Positions 16,694-25,343 of a DNA stretch of 64,000 nucleotides are shown here, piece by piece (the first letter of the stretch is position 1; the number at the start of each line of letters is the position of its first letter). The DNA is from JBJKSO01 sp046703825 (GTDB lineage: Bacteria > Chloroflexota > Dormibacteria > Aeolococcales > Bog-877): assembly GCA_046703825.1 (NCBI GenBank), contig JBJKSO010000086.1, positions 1 through 64,000 of the forward strand, given 5' to 3'. A program made the translations under genes and the position numbers. Under the pieces are notes generated by a model, which was not told where the DNA came from, made no database searches, and saw only the letters and a program-made list of their open reading frames with translations.

Positions 16694-17444
16694 CGTGAAC
16701 CTCCAGGTCGCCTGCTCGCGCCAGCAGGACGGTGAGCGCGATCGCCCCGGCCAGGGCGGTGCGCAGGTTGCGCGGTCCCAGCGATACCTGGCGGGCGCCC
16801 AGAGTGGCCAGCCGCTGCAGCTCCGCCTGGTCGAAGCCGCCCTCGGGCCCGACCAGCAGCGCGGTCGGCCTCTGCGGATCCCAGCTGGCCGAGGTCAGCG
16901 CCTGTCGCAGCTCGCCCTGATGGCAGGTGAATGCCTGCAACTCCGGCCGCTCGCGCTGGAGCTGGGTCAGCGCCTCGGAAATCGGGGAGGGGAGCCGCAC
17001 CTCGGGGACCCGGTGCCGGCCAGCCAGCTGGGCGGCCTCACGGGCGATCGCCTGCCAGCGCTCGAGCCGGCTCTGGGCGGCCGCCGGGTCGATCCTGGGA
17101 ACGGTGCGCGAGGACAGCGCGGGCCGGATCGAGGCCACCCCCAGCTCCGTTGCCCGCTCGCAGACATCGGCCATGCCCTGACCCTTGGGCAGGGCTTGAA
17201 GCAGGTGGATCTCGGCGCGGGGCTCGCGGCGCGTGCGCCGGGAGGCAACGATGGTGCCGGTCACCTGATCGGGCCCAAGGCTCTCCAGCTCCACGTCATG
17301 CTCGGTACCATCCTCCACCACCACGGTGATCAGCTCGCCCAGACGCGAGCGCAGGACCTTGCTGATGTGCCAGGCGTCCTGGTCGAGGATCCGGACTCGC
17401 CCGTTCGAGCTGACTTGGTGCGAGGAGACGAAGAAGACCGGCAC
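16686..17444 (-). CDS. rsmE: 16S rRNA m3U1498 methyltransferase RsmE
   Basis: 252 residues: small N-terminal PUA-like domain (VFFVSSHQ ... HISKVLRSRLGE) and C-terminal SPOUT domain with the SAM-binding knot motifs LLVGPEGGFDQAE and VSLGPRNLRTALAGAIAL. Methylates N3 of U1498 in 16S rRNA. Complete and of normal length. Probably transcribed first in a two-gene unit with the GalT-like gene. Confidence 0.95.
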   Translation of the reverse strand: MPVFFVSSHQVSSNGRVRILDQDAWHISKVLRSRLGELITVVVEDGTEHDVELESLGPDQVTGTIVASRRTRREPRAEIHLLQALPKGQGMADVCERATELGVASIRPALSSRTVPRIDPAAAQSRLERWQAIAREAAQLAGRHRVPEVRLPSPISEALTQLQRERPELQAFTCHQGELRQALTSASWDPQRPTALLVGPEGGFDQAELQRLATLGARQVSLGPRNLRTALAGAIALTVLLARAGDLEVHGG

Positions 17445-17506
17445 GGGCCAGCAGTTTACTTACCGCTCCACGCGGCCGGGCTCGGCCGCCTGGGCACCTA
17501 ACTAGC

Positions 17507-18367
17507 ATGGAAGGAGTGGACTGGCCAGAGCAAAGCGCGCTCCGAGTGGTTACCTCCGGCGGGGTGCGGCTGGCGGTCTGGGAGCTGGGTGAGGGCCCCG
17601 ACCTGCTGCTGCTGCCCGGTCTCGGGACCGATCATCACGTGTTCGTCTGGAACATCGGCCGGCTGGCACGAAATTTCCGCTGCTTGGTCCCCGACCAGCG
17701 GGGGGTGGGAAGTTCTCAGGCGAGCCCCGGCCCCTACACGATGGAAATGCTCGCCGACGATGCCAGTCAGGTACTCGACCAGCTGGCTCCCGGGGGTGCC
17801 CACGTCTTCGGCGCCTCCATGGGGGGGATGGTCGCCCAGCAGCTGGCGATCCGCCATCCCGGGCAGGTACGCACGCTGAGTTTGGGCTGCACTGGGCCGG
17901 GGGGAACGGCTGCGGTCAAGGCCGATCCCGGCGTCACCAAGCGACTTTTGGGAGGCGATGCCCGCGACCCCGGCTCCGCCTACCGCGTCGCTTGCACCGT
18001 CCTCTACGAGCGGCGCTGGCGCGAGACGCATCCCGAGGTGATCGAAGATGCCGTCCACTGGCGCGCCACCCACCCGGTACGGCCGGGCGTGTTCGCGGCC
18101 CAGTGGGCTGCCAGCCGGCATCACCACGCCTCCGACCTACTGCCCAGGATCAGTGCTCCCACCCTGATCTTGCACGGGACTGCGGACATCGTCATGCCCC
18201 CCGGCAACGCGCTGGTGCTGCAGTCGCGCATCCCGGGGGCTCAGCTACGGTGGATGGTGGGTCGCGGCCACCTCTTTTTCCAAGAGGCGCCCGAGGAGAC
18301 CGAGCGGCTGATCCTGGAGCACTCACTCGCGGCTGGCCGGGCCGCTGCCAGCGGCCGAGCAACCTAG
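17507..18367 (+). CDS. alpha/beta-hydrolase
   Basis: 286 residues. Alpha/beta-hydrolase fold with oxyanion-hole region LLLPGLGTDHHVF, nucleophile elbow G-A-S-M-G-G (Ser about 105), acid in the segment ILHGTADIVMPP and catalytic His in GRGHLFF near the end. Similar to 3-oxoadipate enol-lactonase or haloperoxidase-like esterases; substrate cannot be told. Divergent from rsmE with a 62-bp gap. ATG start at 17507. Confidence 0.88.
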   Translation: MEGVDWPEQSALRVVTSGGVRLAVWELGEGPDLLLLPGLGTDHHVFVWNIGRLARNFRCLVPDQRGVGSSQASPGPYTMEMLADDASQVLDQLAPGGAHVFGASMGGMVAQQLAIRHPGQVRTLSLGCTGPGGTAAVKADPGVTKRLLGGDARDPGSAYRVACTVLYERRWRETHPEVIEDAVHWRATHPVRPGVFAAQWAASRHHHASDLLPRISAPTLILHGTADIVMPPGNALVLQSRIPGAQLRWMVGRGHLFFQEAPEETERLILEHSLAAGRAAASGRAT

Positions 18368-18381
18368 GCGGCTGCGCAAGC

Positions 18382-18423
18382 TAAAATCGCGGTCCGCGTC
18401 CTTCGGTCCTCTCGAGCGGACGC
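18382..18423 (+). promoter_or_regulatory. rpsU promoter -10 and alternative leader stems
   Basis: TAAAAT (18382-18387) is a good -10; no clear -35. In the leader, GTCCGC (18392-18397) can pair with GCGGAC (18416-18421), or GCGTCC (18396-18401) with GGACGC (18418-18423); the two pairings exclude each other. This could be autoregulation of the ribosomal protein message, but short GC-rich stems are common by chance. Confidence 0.35.
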
Positions 18424-18454
18424 ACTTGGTCAACCATGTGGGAGGTGAGTTCAG

Positions 18455-18637
18455 CTGTCCGAGGTCAAGCTCCGGGAAGGCGAGTCCTTCGAAAGTGCCC
18501 TGCGCCGGTTCAACAAGAAGATCAAGCAGAACGGCATCCTCACCGAGGTGCGCCGCCGCGAGTTCTACGAGAAGCCCAGTGTTCGCCGCAAGAAGAAGGT
18601 GATGGCAGCGCGCAAGCGCCGGGCCAAGCAGGGCTGA
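18455..18637 (+). CDS. rpsU: 30S ribosomal protein S21
   Basis: 60 residues in the S21 family: SEVKLREGESFESALRRF, then EVRRREFYEKPSVRRKKK and a basic tail. S21 binds near the anti-Shine-Dalgarno end of 16S rRNA in the 30S subunit. The only start consistent with the family N-terminus is CTG at 18455: an in-frame TGA is at 18446-18448, and no ATG/GTG/TTG lies between. A near-perfect GGAGGTGA (18441-18448) lies 6 nt before CTG. Upstream of ybeY and pth. Confidence 0.93.
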   Translation: MSEVKLREGESFESALRRFNKKIKQNGILTEVRRREFYEKPSVRRKKKVMAARKRRAKQG

Positions 18638-18669
18638 TCCAGACCCGGGCCCGGCCCCCGGTCCAGCTC

Positions 18670-19158
18670 GTGCTCTCACGCCGGCTGAGCCGTCACTGTC
18701 GGGAGCTGGCGCGAGACGCCGGGCTTGGGGGCTTGCTGCGGGAGTCGCTGGTGGGGTTGAAGCTACCCGACGCGACGCTCGCCTGCATGCTGACCACAGC
18801 CCCGGAGCTGCGCCGGCTCAACCGGGACTTCGCTGACGAGGACGCGGCCACGGACGTTCTGGCCTTTCCCGCCCGGTCCGATACTTTCGTGGTCGCCGGC
18901 CCCGCCGCTGCCCACCTGGGCGATCTGGCCATCGCCGTCAGCGTCGCCGCGGCGAACGCGCGCCGCCAGCATGGCGATGCCACCTTCGAGCTGCGGATGC
19001 TCGCCGTGCACGGTCTGCTCCACCTGCTCGGCCACGACCATGGTGTGCCCGCGGCGGCCCAGCGGATGGGCGAGCTCACGCAGGAGCTGCTGAGCTCGTT
19101 TGCCGAGCGCAGAGGCTGGCCCACGCTGACCGCTCCCCGACTGCAGGTGCATGGGTGA
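18670..19158 (+). CDS. ybeY: endoribonuclease YbeY
   Basis: About 162 residues. The zinc-site motif H-x3-H-x5-H is present as HGLLHLLGHDHG, preceded by the family segment LNRDFADEDAATDVLAFP and LGDLAIAVSVAAANARRQ. YbeY processes 16S rRNA 3' ends and takes part in ribosome quality control. GTG at 18670 is the best standard start (32 nt after rpsU); an upstream CTG at 18634 would overlap the rpsU stop. Its stop overlaps the GTG of pth by 4 nt. Confidence 0.92.
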   Translation: MLSRRLSRHCRELARDAGLGGLLRESLVGLKLPDATLACMLTTAPELRRLNRDFADEDAATDVLAFPARSDTFVVAGPAAAHLGDLAIAVSVAAANARRQHGDATFELRMLAVHGLLHLLGHDHGVPAAAQRMGELTQELLSSFAERRGWPTLTAPRLQVHG

Positions 19159-19787
19159 AGCGGCTGCTGCGGTCCGGGCCAAGGGCGCCCAGGGTCCCGG
19201 AGGGCAGCTGGCTGGTGCTCGGGCTGGGCAATCCCGGCGACGACTACGAGAGCAGTCGACACAACGCCGGCGCGACCGCGGTCGAGATCCTGGCGGAGCG
19301 GCTCCGGGTGCGCCTCGGCAGGTTCGCAGGCCCGGCCCGGGTGGCCATGGCGACTCTGGCCGAGAACTCAGTGGTGCTGGCCCGCTCCAAGACCTACATG
19401 AACGATTCCGGCATCGCCGCGGCCCGGCTCGTCGCCAGCCTAGGTCTGGACCCGAACCACCTGATCGTCGTCTGCGATGATTTGGACCTCCCGATGGGAC
19501 GGCTGCGGATCCGGGCGCGGGGCAGTTCCGGTGGCCACAATGGGCTGCGCTCGATCGAGGCCAGCCTGCGCTCCCGGGAGTTCATCCGGGTGCGAATCGG
19601 GATCGGGCGCCCGCCGGGGGGCGTGGACGCTATCGAGCATGTGCTCGGCCAGCTCCAGGGTGACCAGCGGGAGCAACTGCGGCGCGCCTGCGCCCGGGCG
19701 GCCGATGCTGTCTCGGCGGTCGTGGCTGAGGGAATAGAAAAGGCGATGACCGAGTACAACCAGGTGACTGCCAGCGATGGCGACTGA
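19155..19787 (+). CDS. pth: peptidyl-tRNA hydrolase
   Basis: 210 residues. Catalytic and substrate residues are in GLGNPGDDYESSRHNAG (Asn and His) and VCDDLDLPMGRLR (Asp), followed by GSSGGHNGLRSIE. Recycles peptidyl-tRNAs dropped from ribosomes. GTG start overlaps the ybeY stop (GTGA), and its 3' end overlaps mfd by 11 nt, so ybeY-pth-mfd-mazG form one tightly packed unit. Confidence 0.96.
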   Translation: MKRLLRSGPRAPRVPEGSWLVLGLGNPGDDYESSRHNAGATAVEILAERLRVRLGRFAGPARVAMATLAENSVVLARSKTYMNDSGIAAARLVASLGLDPNHLIVVCDDLDLPMGRLRIRARGSSGGHNGLRSIEASLRSREFIRVRIGIGRPPGGVDAIEHVLGQLQGDQREQLRRACARAADAVSAVVAEGIEKAMTEYNQVTASDGD

Positions 19788-22700
19788 GACAACCGCCGCA
19801 GAGAGCACCATGCTCGCCCGGATCGAGGAGACGGCGCTGGGCGCTGGACTGCGGCGCTGGGCCGCCTCGGGTGCGCCGCACACGGCGGTCGGCGGGGTGG
19901 TCAGGGCGGCGTCCGGGCTGCTGGCGGAGCTGGCGCGGCAGCTCCTAGGCCGGACGGTGCTGCTGGTGGTCCCGGAACCGGAGGCCGCCTACGGGGAAGT
20001 GGCCAGCTTCGCCGGCGAGCGGGGCGTCTGCCTGTTTCCCGCCCCCGACGTCCTGCCCTTCGACCGGACCGCGCCCGCGCTCGAGGTGTTGCGGCACCGC
20101 CTGGACACGATCCGGCGCTTGCGCTCGGGTGAAGCTCTGGTGGTGGTTACCTCCATGTCCGCTTTGCTGCGGCCCACGGTGGCACCGGAGTGGGTGGGCT
20201 CGCAGGTGCGCCAACTTGAGGTCGGCACCCAGGTAGGGCCCCTGGCCCTGAGCCGCCTGCTGCTCGAGGCTGGCTACCGCCAGGAGTCGATCGTGGCCGG
20301 CCCCGGAGAATTCGCCCGCCGAGGAGGCATCGTCGACTGCTTCCCCCTGGATGGGCGCCCCTGGCGGGGGGAGTGGGAGGGAGACCAGGTCGCTGGGCTG
20401 TGGCGGCTCGACCCCGAGACCCAGGGATCCCGGGCCGCGCTCTCGGCGGTGCCTCTGATGCCGGCACGAGAGTTTCCCCTGGACTCGGAATCTCTGCAGC
20501 GGGCCACCGCCCGACTCAGGGCCCTCGACCTGGAGGCGCTGCGCGAGGATGTGCGCGAGCGGTGGCTGGAGGACCTCGGACGCCTCGGTGACGGCGTGCT
20601 GCCCGATCCCGTGGATGGGCTCGCCCCCTTGCTCTTGGAGCCGGGCCAGACCCTGCTCGAACACCTGCCCCAGCCGACCTTGCTCATCACCGAGCGCTAC
20701 CAGCGCCTCCGTGAGCAGGCTCACAGCTGGCTGGCCGAGGTTGAGCGGGTCCGCGAGGGCGAGGTGGAGCGACTCGAGCTGCCGGCCGGCTTGGCGATCA
20801 ATCTCGCTCCCCTGGACAAGTTCGACTCCACCTTCTCCGGCCCTTGGTCTTTGGATCTGGTCCGAGAGCCGGCGCCCGACTCGCAGGCCTGTGAGGACGC
20901 CCAGATGGCGGCGGCGCCCACTTTTGCGGGCGACTTCGCCGAATTCGCCCGCCAGAGCGGAGAGCTGCTCCGCGCCACCGGGACCGTGATCGTGCTCGGG
21001 CGCCAGGAGGAGCGGGTGGCCGAGCTGGCTAGCGACCATGGACTGGAGCCGGTGCCGCTGGAGGCGTTCGAGCTGGGGACCGAGCTGCCCAGGTCGGCTC
21101 TCGTGCTGGGGCCGGGCGACCTGCGCAGCGGGGTGGTGCTGGCCCAGGAGCGGGTGGCGGTCTTCTCCGACGGCGACCTCTTCGGGGCCCAGCAGCGGCG
21201 GCCGTCATCGCTGTTGCGCACGGTGCGGCGGGCGGAGTCGAGCGCGGCTGGGAGGGTGCGGCGGGCCTCGATTGGCGTGCCCGACCTGAGCGTGTTCCGC
21301 TTCAAGCTGGAGCCGGGCGACGTGGTGGTCCACCGAGACCACGGGATCGGACGTTTTTTGGGGATGCGCCGGGTCGCCGACGGCGACGGTGAGCGCGAGT
21401 ACATGCAGCTGGAGTACGCCGACGGCAACAAGCTCTACGTGCCCGCGGAGCACCTGGACCGCGTGGAGAAGTACAGCGGCGGCAGCGGCAGCCAGCCCGC
21501 GCTGTCGCGCCTGGGCACGGGTGAGTGGGAGAGGACCCGCCGTTCGGTGCGGCGGCGCATCGACCAGATCGCCGAGGACCTGGTTGAGCTCTACGCCCGG
21601 CGGGCACAGGCTCAGGGCCACCCCTTCGCCAGCGATTCGCGCTGGCAGCAGGAGCTGGAGGCCTCATTCCCGTACCAGGAGACGCGCGACCAGCTGCTCG
21701 TGCTGGACGACATCAAGCGGGACATGGAGTCGCCGCGGCCGATGGACCGCCTGCTATGTGGCGACGTCGGCTTCGGCAAGACCGAGATCGCCCTGCGTGC
21801 GGCCTTCAAGGCCGTGGAGGACGGCTATCAGGTGGCGCTACTGGTTCCGACCACGGTGCTGGCCCAACAGCACTGGCTCACCTTCAAGGAACGGCTGAAC
21901 GCGTTTCCGGTGGTGGTGGAGCAGCTCTCGCGGATGCGCAGCGATGACGAGGCCAAGGCGGTGCTGGGCGGTCTGGCCACCGGCGGCGTGGATATCGTCA
22001 TCGGCACCCACCGACTCCTGCAGCGCGACGTCCGCTTCAAGAACCTCGGGCTCGTGATCCTGGATGAGGAGCAGCGGTTCGGGGTCATGCAGAAGGAGCG
22101 CCTCAAGAAGCTGCGCACTGCAGTGGATGTGCTCTCGCTTTCAGCAACACCGATCCCGCGCACCCTGCACATGGCGCTGGCGGGGATCCGCGACCTGTCG
22201 GTGGTTCGCACCCCTCCCGAGGGAAGGCTGCCGATCCGGACTTACGTCACGGCCAAGGAGGAGGGCCTGGTCCAGGACGTGATTCGGCGCGAGCTGGCCC
22301 GCAATGGCCAGGTGTACTACGTACATAACCGTGTCCAGAGCATGCAGGGCGAGGTGGAGTGGCTGCGGACGCTCGTTCCTGAGGCGCGGATTGCGGTCGC
22401 CCACGGGCAGATGGACGAGGGGACGCTGGCCAAGGTGATGGTGGCGTTCATGTCGGGCGAGGTCGACGTGCTCTGCTGCACCACCATCATCGAGAACGGC
22501 CTGGACATACCCAATGCCAACACCCTGGTGGTCGACGACGCGTCGCGCATGGGGCTCTCGCAGCTGTACCAGTTGCGCGGACGGGTGGGTCGGGCCGGCC
22601 AGCGCGCCTACGCCTACTTCCTCTACGACCCGCTGCGGTCACTGACTGAGCGAGCCGACAAGCGGCTGGACGTGGTGGCCGACCTCCAGGACCTCGGTTC

Positions 22701-23319
22701 CGGGTTCGCGCTTGCACTCAAGGATCTGGAGATACGCGGTGCGGGCAACGTCCTGGGTGAGGCCCAGCACGGCGACATCGCCTCGGTTGGGCTCGAGATG
22801 TACAACCACCTGTTGCGCCAGGCGGTGCTCGCCGCTCAGGGGCAAGAGTTGCCCGAGTCACCCGCGCAGGTGTCGGTGGCCATGCCACTTCGGGCGCTGC
22901 TGCCGACGCAGTACATACCCGACGAGCGAGTGCGTTTGCGCACCTATCAGCAGCTGGCCGCCGCCACCAGCGAGACGGAGCTGGAGGAGGTGGTCCGGAA
23001 CCTGCGCCAGCGTTTCGGGTCGCGTCCAGTGGAGGTTGACAACCTTGCGCTGGTGCTCAAGGTGCGGCTGATGGCGGCCGCGGCCGGGGCTCAGGCGATA
23101 GAGACCGACGGGGACCTGGTGCTGATCAAGTTCGAGCCCGGGCATGGGCTGGACCTGGGCCGGGCGCTGGCGGGCATGCCCGGGGCGGTGCAGCCGGGCA
23201 GCAACCGGGTGCGGATCCTGCTGGCGCAGGCGGGCGAGACCTGGCCCGAGCTGATCACCTCGGTCCTGCGCCGGCTGGTCCAGTCCCGCGTGCTAGAGCC
23301 GGCGGCGACGCCCTCGTGA
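19777..23319 (+). CDS. mfd: transcription-repair coupling factor Mfd
   Basis: 1180 residues, full length. UvrB-like N-terminal module (about 1-350), RNA polymerase-interacting CarD-like domain (KLEPGDVVVHRDHGIGRFLG, about 510), RecG-like SF2 helicase with Walker A CGDVGFGKTEIA (about 665) and DEEQ box (LDEEQRFGVMQ), then the TRCF C-terminal domain. Removes RNA polymerase stalled at lesions and recruits UvrA. ATG at 19777 lies inside the pth 3' end; the stop overlaps mazG by 4 nt. Confidence 0.97.
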   Translation: MATETTAAESTMLARIEETALGAGLRRWAASGAPHTAVGGVVRAASGLLAELARQLLGRTVLLVVPEPEAAYGEVASFAGERGVCLFPAPDVLPFDRTAPALEVLRHRLDTIRRLRSGEALVVVTSMSALLRPTVAPEWVGSQVRQLEVGTQVGPLALSRLLLEAGYRQESIVAGPGEFARRGGIVDCFPLDGRPWRGEWEGDQVAGLWRLDPETQGSRAALSAVPLMPAREFPLDSESLQRATARLRALDLEALREDVRERWLEDLGRLGDGVLPDPVDGLAPLLLEPGQTLLEHLPQPTLLITERYQRLREQAHSWLAEVERVREGEVERLELPAGLAINLAPLDKFDSTFSGPWSLDLVREPAPDSQACEDAQMAAAPTFAGDFAEFARQSGELLRATGTVIVLGRQEERVAELASDHGLEPVPLEAFELGTELPRSALVLGPGDLRSGVVLAQERVAVFSDGDLFGAQQRRPSSLLRTVRRAESSAAGRVRRASIGVPDLSVFRFKLEPGDVVVHRDHGIGRFLGMRRVADGDGEREYMQLEYADGNKLYVPAEHLDRVEKYSGGSGSQPALSRLGTGEWERTRRSVRRRIDQIAEDLVELYARRAQAQGHPFASDSRWQQELEASFPYQETRDQLLVLDDIKRDMESPRPMDRLLCGDVGFGKTEIALRAAFKAVEDGYQVALLVPTTVLAQQHWLTFKERLNAFPVVVEQLSRMRSDDEAKAVLGGLATGGVDIVIGTHRLLQRDVRFKNLGLVILDEEQRFGVMQKERLKKLRTAVDVLSLSATPIPRTLHMALAGIRDLSVVRTPPEGRLPIRTYVTAKEEGLVQDVIRRELARNGQVYYVHNRVQSMQGEVEWLRTLVPEARIAVAHGQMDEGTLAKVMVAFMSGEVDVLCCTTIIENGLDIPNANTLVVDDASRMGLSQLYQLRGRVGRAGQRAYAYFLYDPLRSLTERADKRLDVVADLQDLGSGFALALKDLEIRGAGNVLGEAQHGDIASVGLEMYNHLLRQAVLAAQGQELPESPAQVSVAMPLRALLPTQYIPDERVRLRTYQQLAAATSETELEEVVRNLRQRFGSRPVEVDNLALVLKVRLMAAAAGAQAIETDGDLVLIKFEPGHGLDLGRALAGMPGAVQPGSNRVRILLAQAGETWPELITSVLRRLVQSRVLEPAATPS

Positions 23320-24023
23320 CCGACGAGCAGCTGCAGCAAATGGCGCGCGTCTTTGACGTGATGAGCCAGCTGCGGGCACCCGGCGGCTGTCCCTGGGACC
23401 GGGCCCAGACGCACCAGTCGCTGGTGCCGTTCCTCCTGGAGGAGACCTACGAGGCGATCGAGGCGATCGAGCGGGGCAGCGACAAAGAGCTGGCAGAGGA
23501 GCTGGGCGACCTGCTGGTGGAAGTAGCCATGCAGTCCGCGATAGCCGCCGAACGGGGCGCTTTCGATGTTGGCGACGTCGCTCGAACGGCGGCGGAAAAG
23601 ATGGTCGGCCGCCATCCGCACGTCTTCGCCGATACCGATCAGCTCTTCGACGCGGACGACGTCCTCCGCAACTGGGAAAGGCTGAAGGAACAAGAGAAGC
23701 CCGGACGAACGTCTGTGCTGGACGGGCTGCCGCGCACGCTGCCCGCGCTCGCCTTGTCCGCCGCCATGCAGCGACGTCAGGCGCGCAAGGGCCATGACGA
23801 GCTGCCGTCCCCGGCGGCGGCGACCAAAGTGGTCTCGGCCCGACTGGAGCAGCTAGAGCGCCCAGCAGGGCCAGAGGCGCGGCTACAGCAAATCGGCGAG
23901 CTTTTGTTCGCCCTGGTCGCGCTGGCACGACATCTCGACGTCGACCCCGAGGGAGCTCTGCGCGCAGTGGCACGGCGCCACCGGGAGGAGTACGAAGCGC
24001 AGATAACGCGCCCAACTGGCTAG
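23316..24023 (+). CDS. mazG: nucleoside triphosphate pyrophosphohydrolase MazG
   Basis: 235 residues. MazG signature: GGCPWDRAQTHQSL, the metal-binding E-E-x-x-E in LEETYEAIEAIE and the helix ELAEELGDLLVEVAMQ. A second, weaker MazG-like half follows (about 130-225), as in two-domain MazG. It hydrolyses non-canonical NTPs to NMP and PPi and has been linked to lowering cell NTP/ppGpp stress. GTG start overlaps the mfd stop (GTGA). Confidence 0.93.
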   Translation: MTDEQLQQMARVFDVMSQLRAPGGCPWDRAQTHQSLVPFLLEETYEAIEAIERGSDKELAEELGDLLVEVAMQSAIAAERGAFDVGDVARTAAEKMVGRHPHVFADTDQLFDADDVLRNWERLKEQEKPGRTSVLDGLPRTLPALALSAAMQRRQARKGHDELPSPAAATKVVSARLEQLERPAGPEARLQQIGELLFALVALARHLDVDPEGALRAVARRHREEYEAQITRPTG

Positions 24024-24027
24024 CCGA

Positions 24028-24033
24028 TATACT
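24028..24033 (+). promoter_or_regulatory. -10 hexamer before the DivIC-like gene
   Basis: TATACT, 30 nt before the GTG at 24064. No convincing -35 seen. Confidence 0.4.
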
Positions 24034-24063
24034 CCGCGACGCTACTCGTGCCGCCCGCGGCCG

Positions 24064-24555
24064 GTGCAAACCCACTCCACGTTGAAGCACATAGCAGCGG
24101 CCCCCAGGGGACAGTTCGATGACGCAGTGCGAGAGCTGCGAATCAGGTGGCGCCTCCTCAAGAGGTCTCATCGGCCCCGGCAGCGCCACGCGATCTTGCT
24201 CTCCGGAGTTGTGATCCTGGGCTGGCTTTTGATCAGCCTGTACCACGGTTACGGTGCCAACTCGGCGATGCGAGGAGATCTGGCGCAGCTGCAGCTGCAG
24301 ACACAGCAGCTCAATCAGCAGGTCGCCACCGACCGGGCTGAGCTACGCGCCGCACGCTCGGCCGGCTCGCTGCAGGAGCGGGAGCGCGCCCAGGGGCTGG
24401 TGGCGCCGGGGGAGTCTACCTACATCGTCGAGAGCCCGCAGCAGGCGGCCGGCCCTGTGCCGGCGGAGCAGGGGGTGCAGATCGCCGGCCAGGTGGCGCA
24501 GCAGTTTCAGCAGTTCCTGGAGCCGGCCGCAGCCAGTCCGCCAAGTCACTCCTGA
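24064..24555 (+). CDS. FtsB/DivIC-like septum formation initiator protein
   Basis: 163 residues. Basic cytoplasmic N-terminus (about 1-40), a single membrane helix (HAILLSGVVILGWLLISLYH, about 42-61), then a Gln/Leu-rich coiled coil (LAQLQLQTQQLNQQ, about 75-110) with the RERAQGLVAPGESTYIV segment typical of the DivIC family. Such proteins form a complex with FtsL/FtsQ at the divisome. The Gln/Pro-rich C-terminal tail is not conserved. GTG start. Confidence 0.82.
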   Translation: MQTHSTLKHIAAAPRGQFDDAVRELRIRWRLLKRSHRPRQRHAILLSGVVILGWLLISLYHGYGANSAMRGDLAQLQLQTQQLNQQVATDRAELRAARSAGSLQERERAQGLVAPGESTYIVESPQQAAGPVPAEQGVQIAGQVAQQFQQFLEPAAASPPSHS

Positions 24556-24769
24556 CCCGCCCAGGTCGGGCTTGCAGGGTGGCCACGCATGCGTACGGCC
24601 ATCGACGGCCAGTTCCCCCAGTGGCTCACCCGCGGCTTCCTGGAATCAGCGCGTGTCCGGGCCAGGTCCAGCCGGCGGCGCAGGGGCGGCCTTGGGCCCG
24701 GCGGCCGGCCCTTCTGCGAAGGCGATCCAGCTCTGCTCCCGGGCCGCTTCGAGTGCAAGTGCTGCCACT

Positions 24770-24798
24770 TTGACCTCTCCATCGTCGTCAGCTACAAT
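24770..24798 (+). promoter_or_regulatory. promoter of the initiator tRNA
   Basis: TTGACC (24770-24775), 17-nt spacer, TACAAT (24793-24798). The tRNA begins 6 nt later, as expected for a tRNA promoter. It is one of the best sigma-70-type promoters in the window. Confidence 0.8.
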
Positions 24799-24803
24799 CC
24801 CAG

Positions 24804-24875
24804 GGCGGCGTGGAGCAGTGGCAGCTCGTCGGGCTCATAACCCGAAGGTCCCAAGTTCGAATCTTGGCGCCGCAA
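24804..24875 (+). tRNA. tRNA-fMet (CAT), initiator
   Basis: 72-nt cloverleaf with CAT anticodon (loop CTCATAA). Initiator hallmarks: non-Watson-Crick 1:72 pair (G1-A72), A11:T24 pair in the D stem, and three consecutive G:C pairs at the base of the anticodon stem (TCGGG/CCCGA). T arm CCAAG-TTCGAAT-CTTGG. The 3' CCA is not encoded. Confidence 0.95.
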
Positions 24876-24901
24876 CGCTCCCCCAATAGGGCGCCGAGCG
24901 G

Positions 24902-24977
24902 GGCGGTATAGCTCAGGGGTTAGAGCGCTCGGCTCATAACCGAGGTGTCCCTGGTTCGAATCCAGGTACCGCCACCA
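24902..24977 (+). tRNA. tRNA with CAT anticodon (elongator Met or Ile2)
   Basis: Cloverleaf: acceptor GGCGGTA/TACCGCC, D arm GCTCAGGGGTTAGAGC, anticodon loop CTCATAA, T arm CCTGG-TTCGAAT-CCAGG. Fully paired 1:72, so not an initiator. The discriminator A is followed by an encoded CCA (24975-24977), unlike the other two tRNAs in the window. Elongator Met and lysidine-modified Ile2 cannot be separated by eye; the D loop is somewhat Ile2-like. Confidence 0.92.
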
Positions 24978-25343
24978 GCGATTTCGCGCGCGGGCCGAGG
25001 TTGGAGATCGGCGCTCTTCGGCTTTCGGGATCTGTGGGGTGGGCCAGTCCTTGGCGCTCGCGTCACCCACGATCGACCCCCGCACCCTGAGGTTCCGCTT
25101 GCCGGCACAGGTCAGACCGCGTGGAAACCGCAAGCGCCCGTTTCCAGGCTGTTCCCCGTAACCGGCTCAACTGCTCGTAGCCGGGCGCTGCGTTGGCGGC
25201 CGGGGCATGCCGTGAGCAGGTGCACTGATCTAGTCGTTCTCACCTGCTAGCCGTCGGCGCCGACCGGTCCCGCTTGGCGCGACCCGGTGGCGCGGTTCAG
25301 GGCCGGCTCAGGCGGTCCTCGTTGGCGTGGCGGCTGCCGGTCA
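24978..25343. other. gene-free stretch between tRNAs and accessory region
   Basis: About 365 bp with no credible gene on either strand. It holds an inverted repeat AGCAGGTG (25215-25222) / CACCTGCT (25241-25248) with an 18-nt loop, possibly a terminator for the minus-strand flavoprotein. I looked for a repeated tRNA 3' end marking an integration site and found none. Confidence 0.4.
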
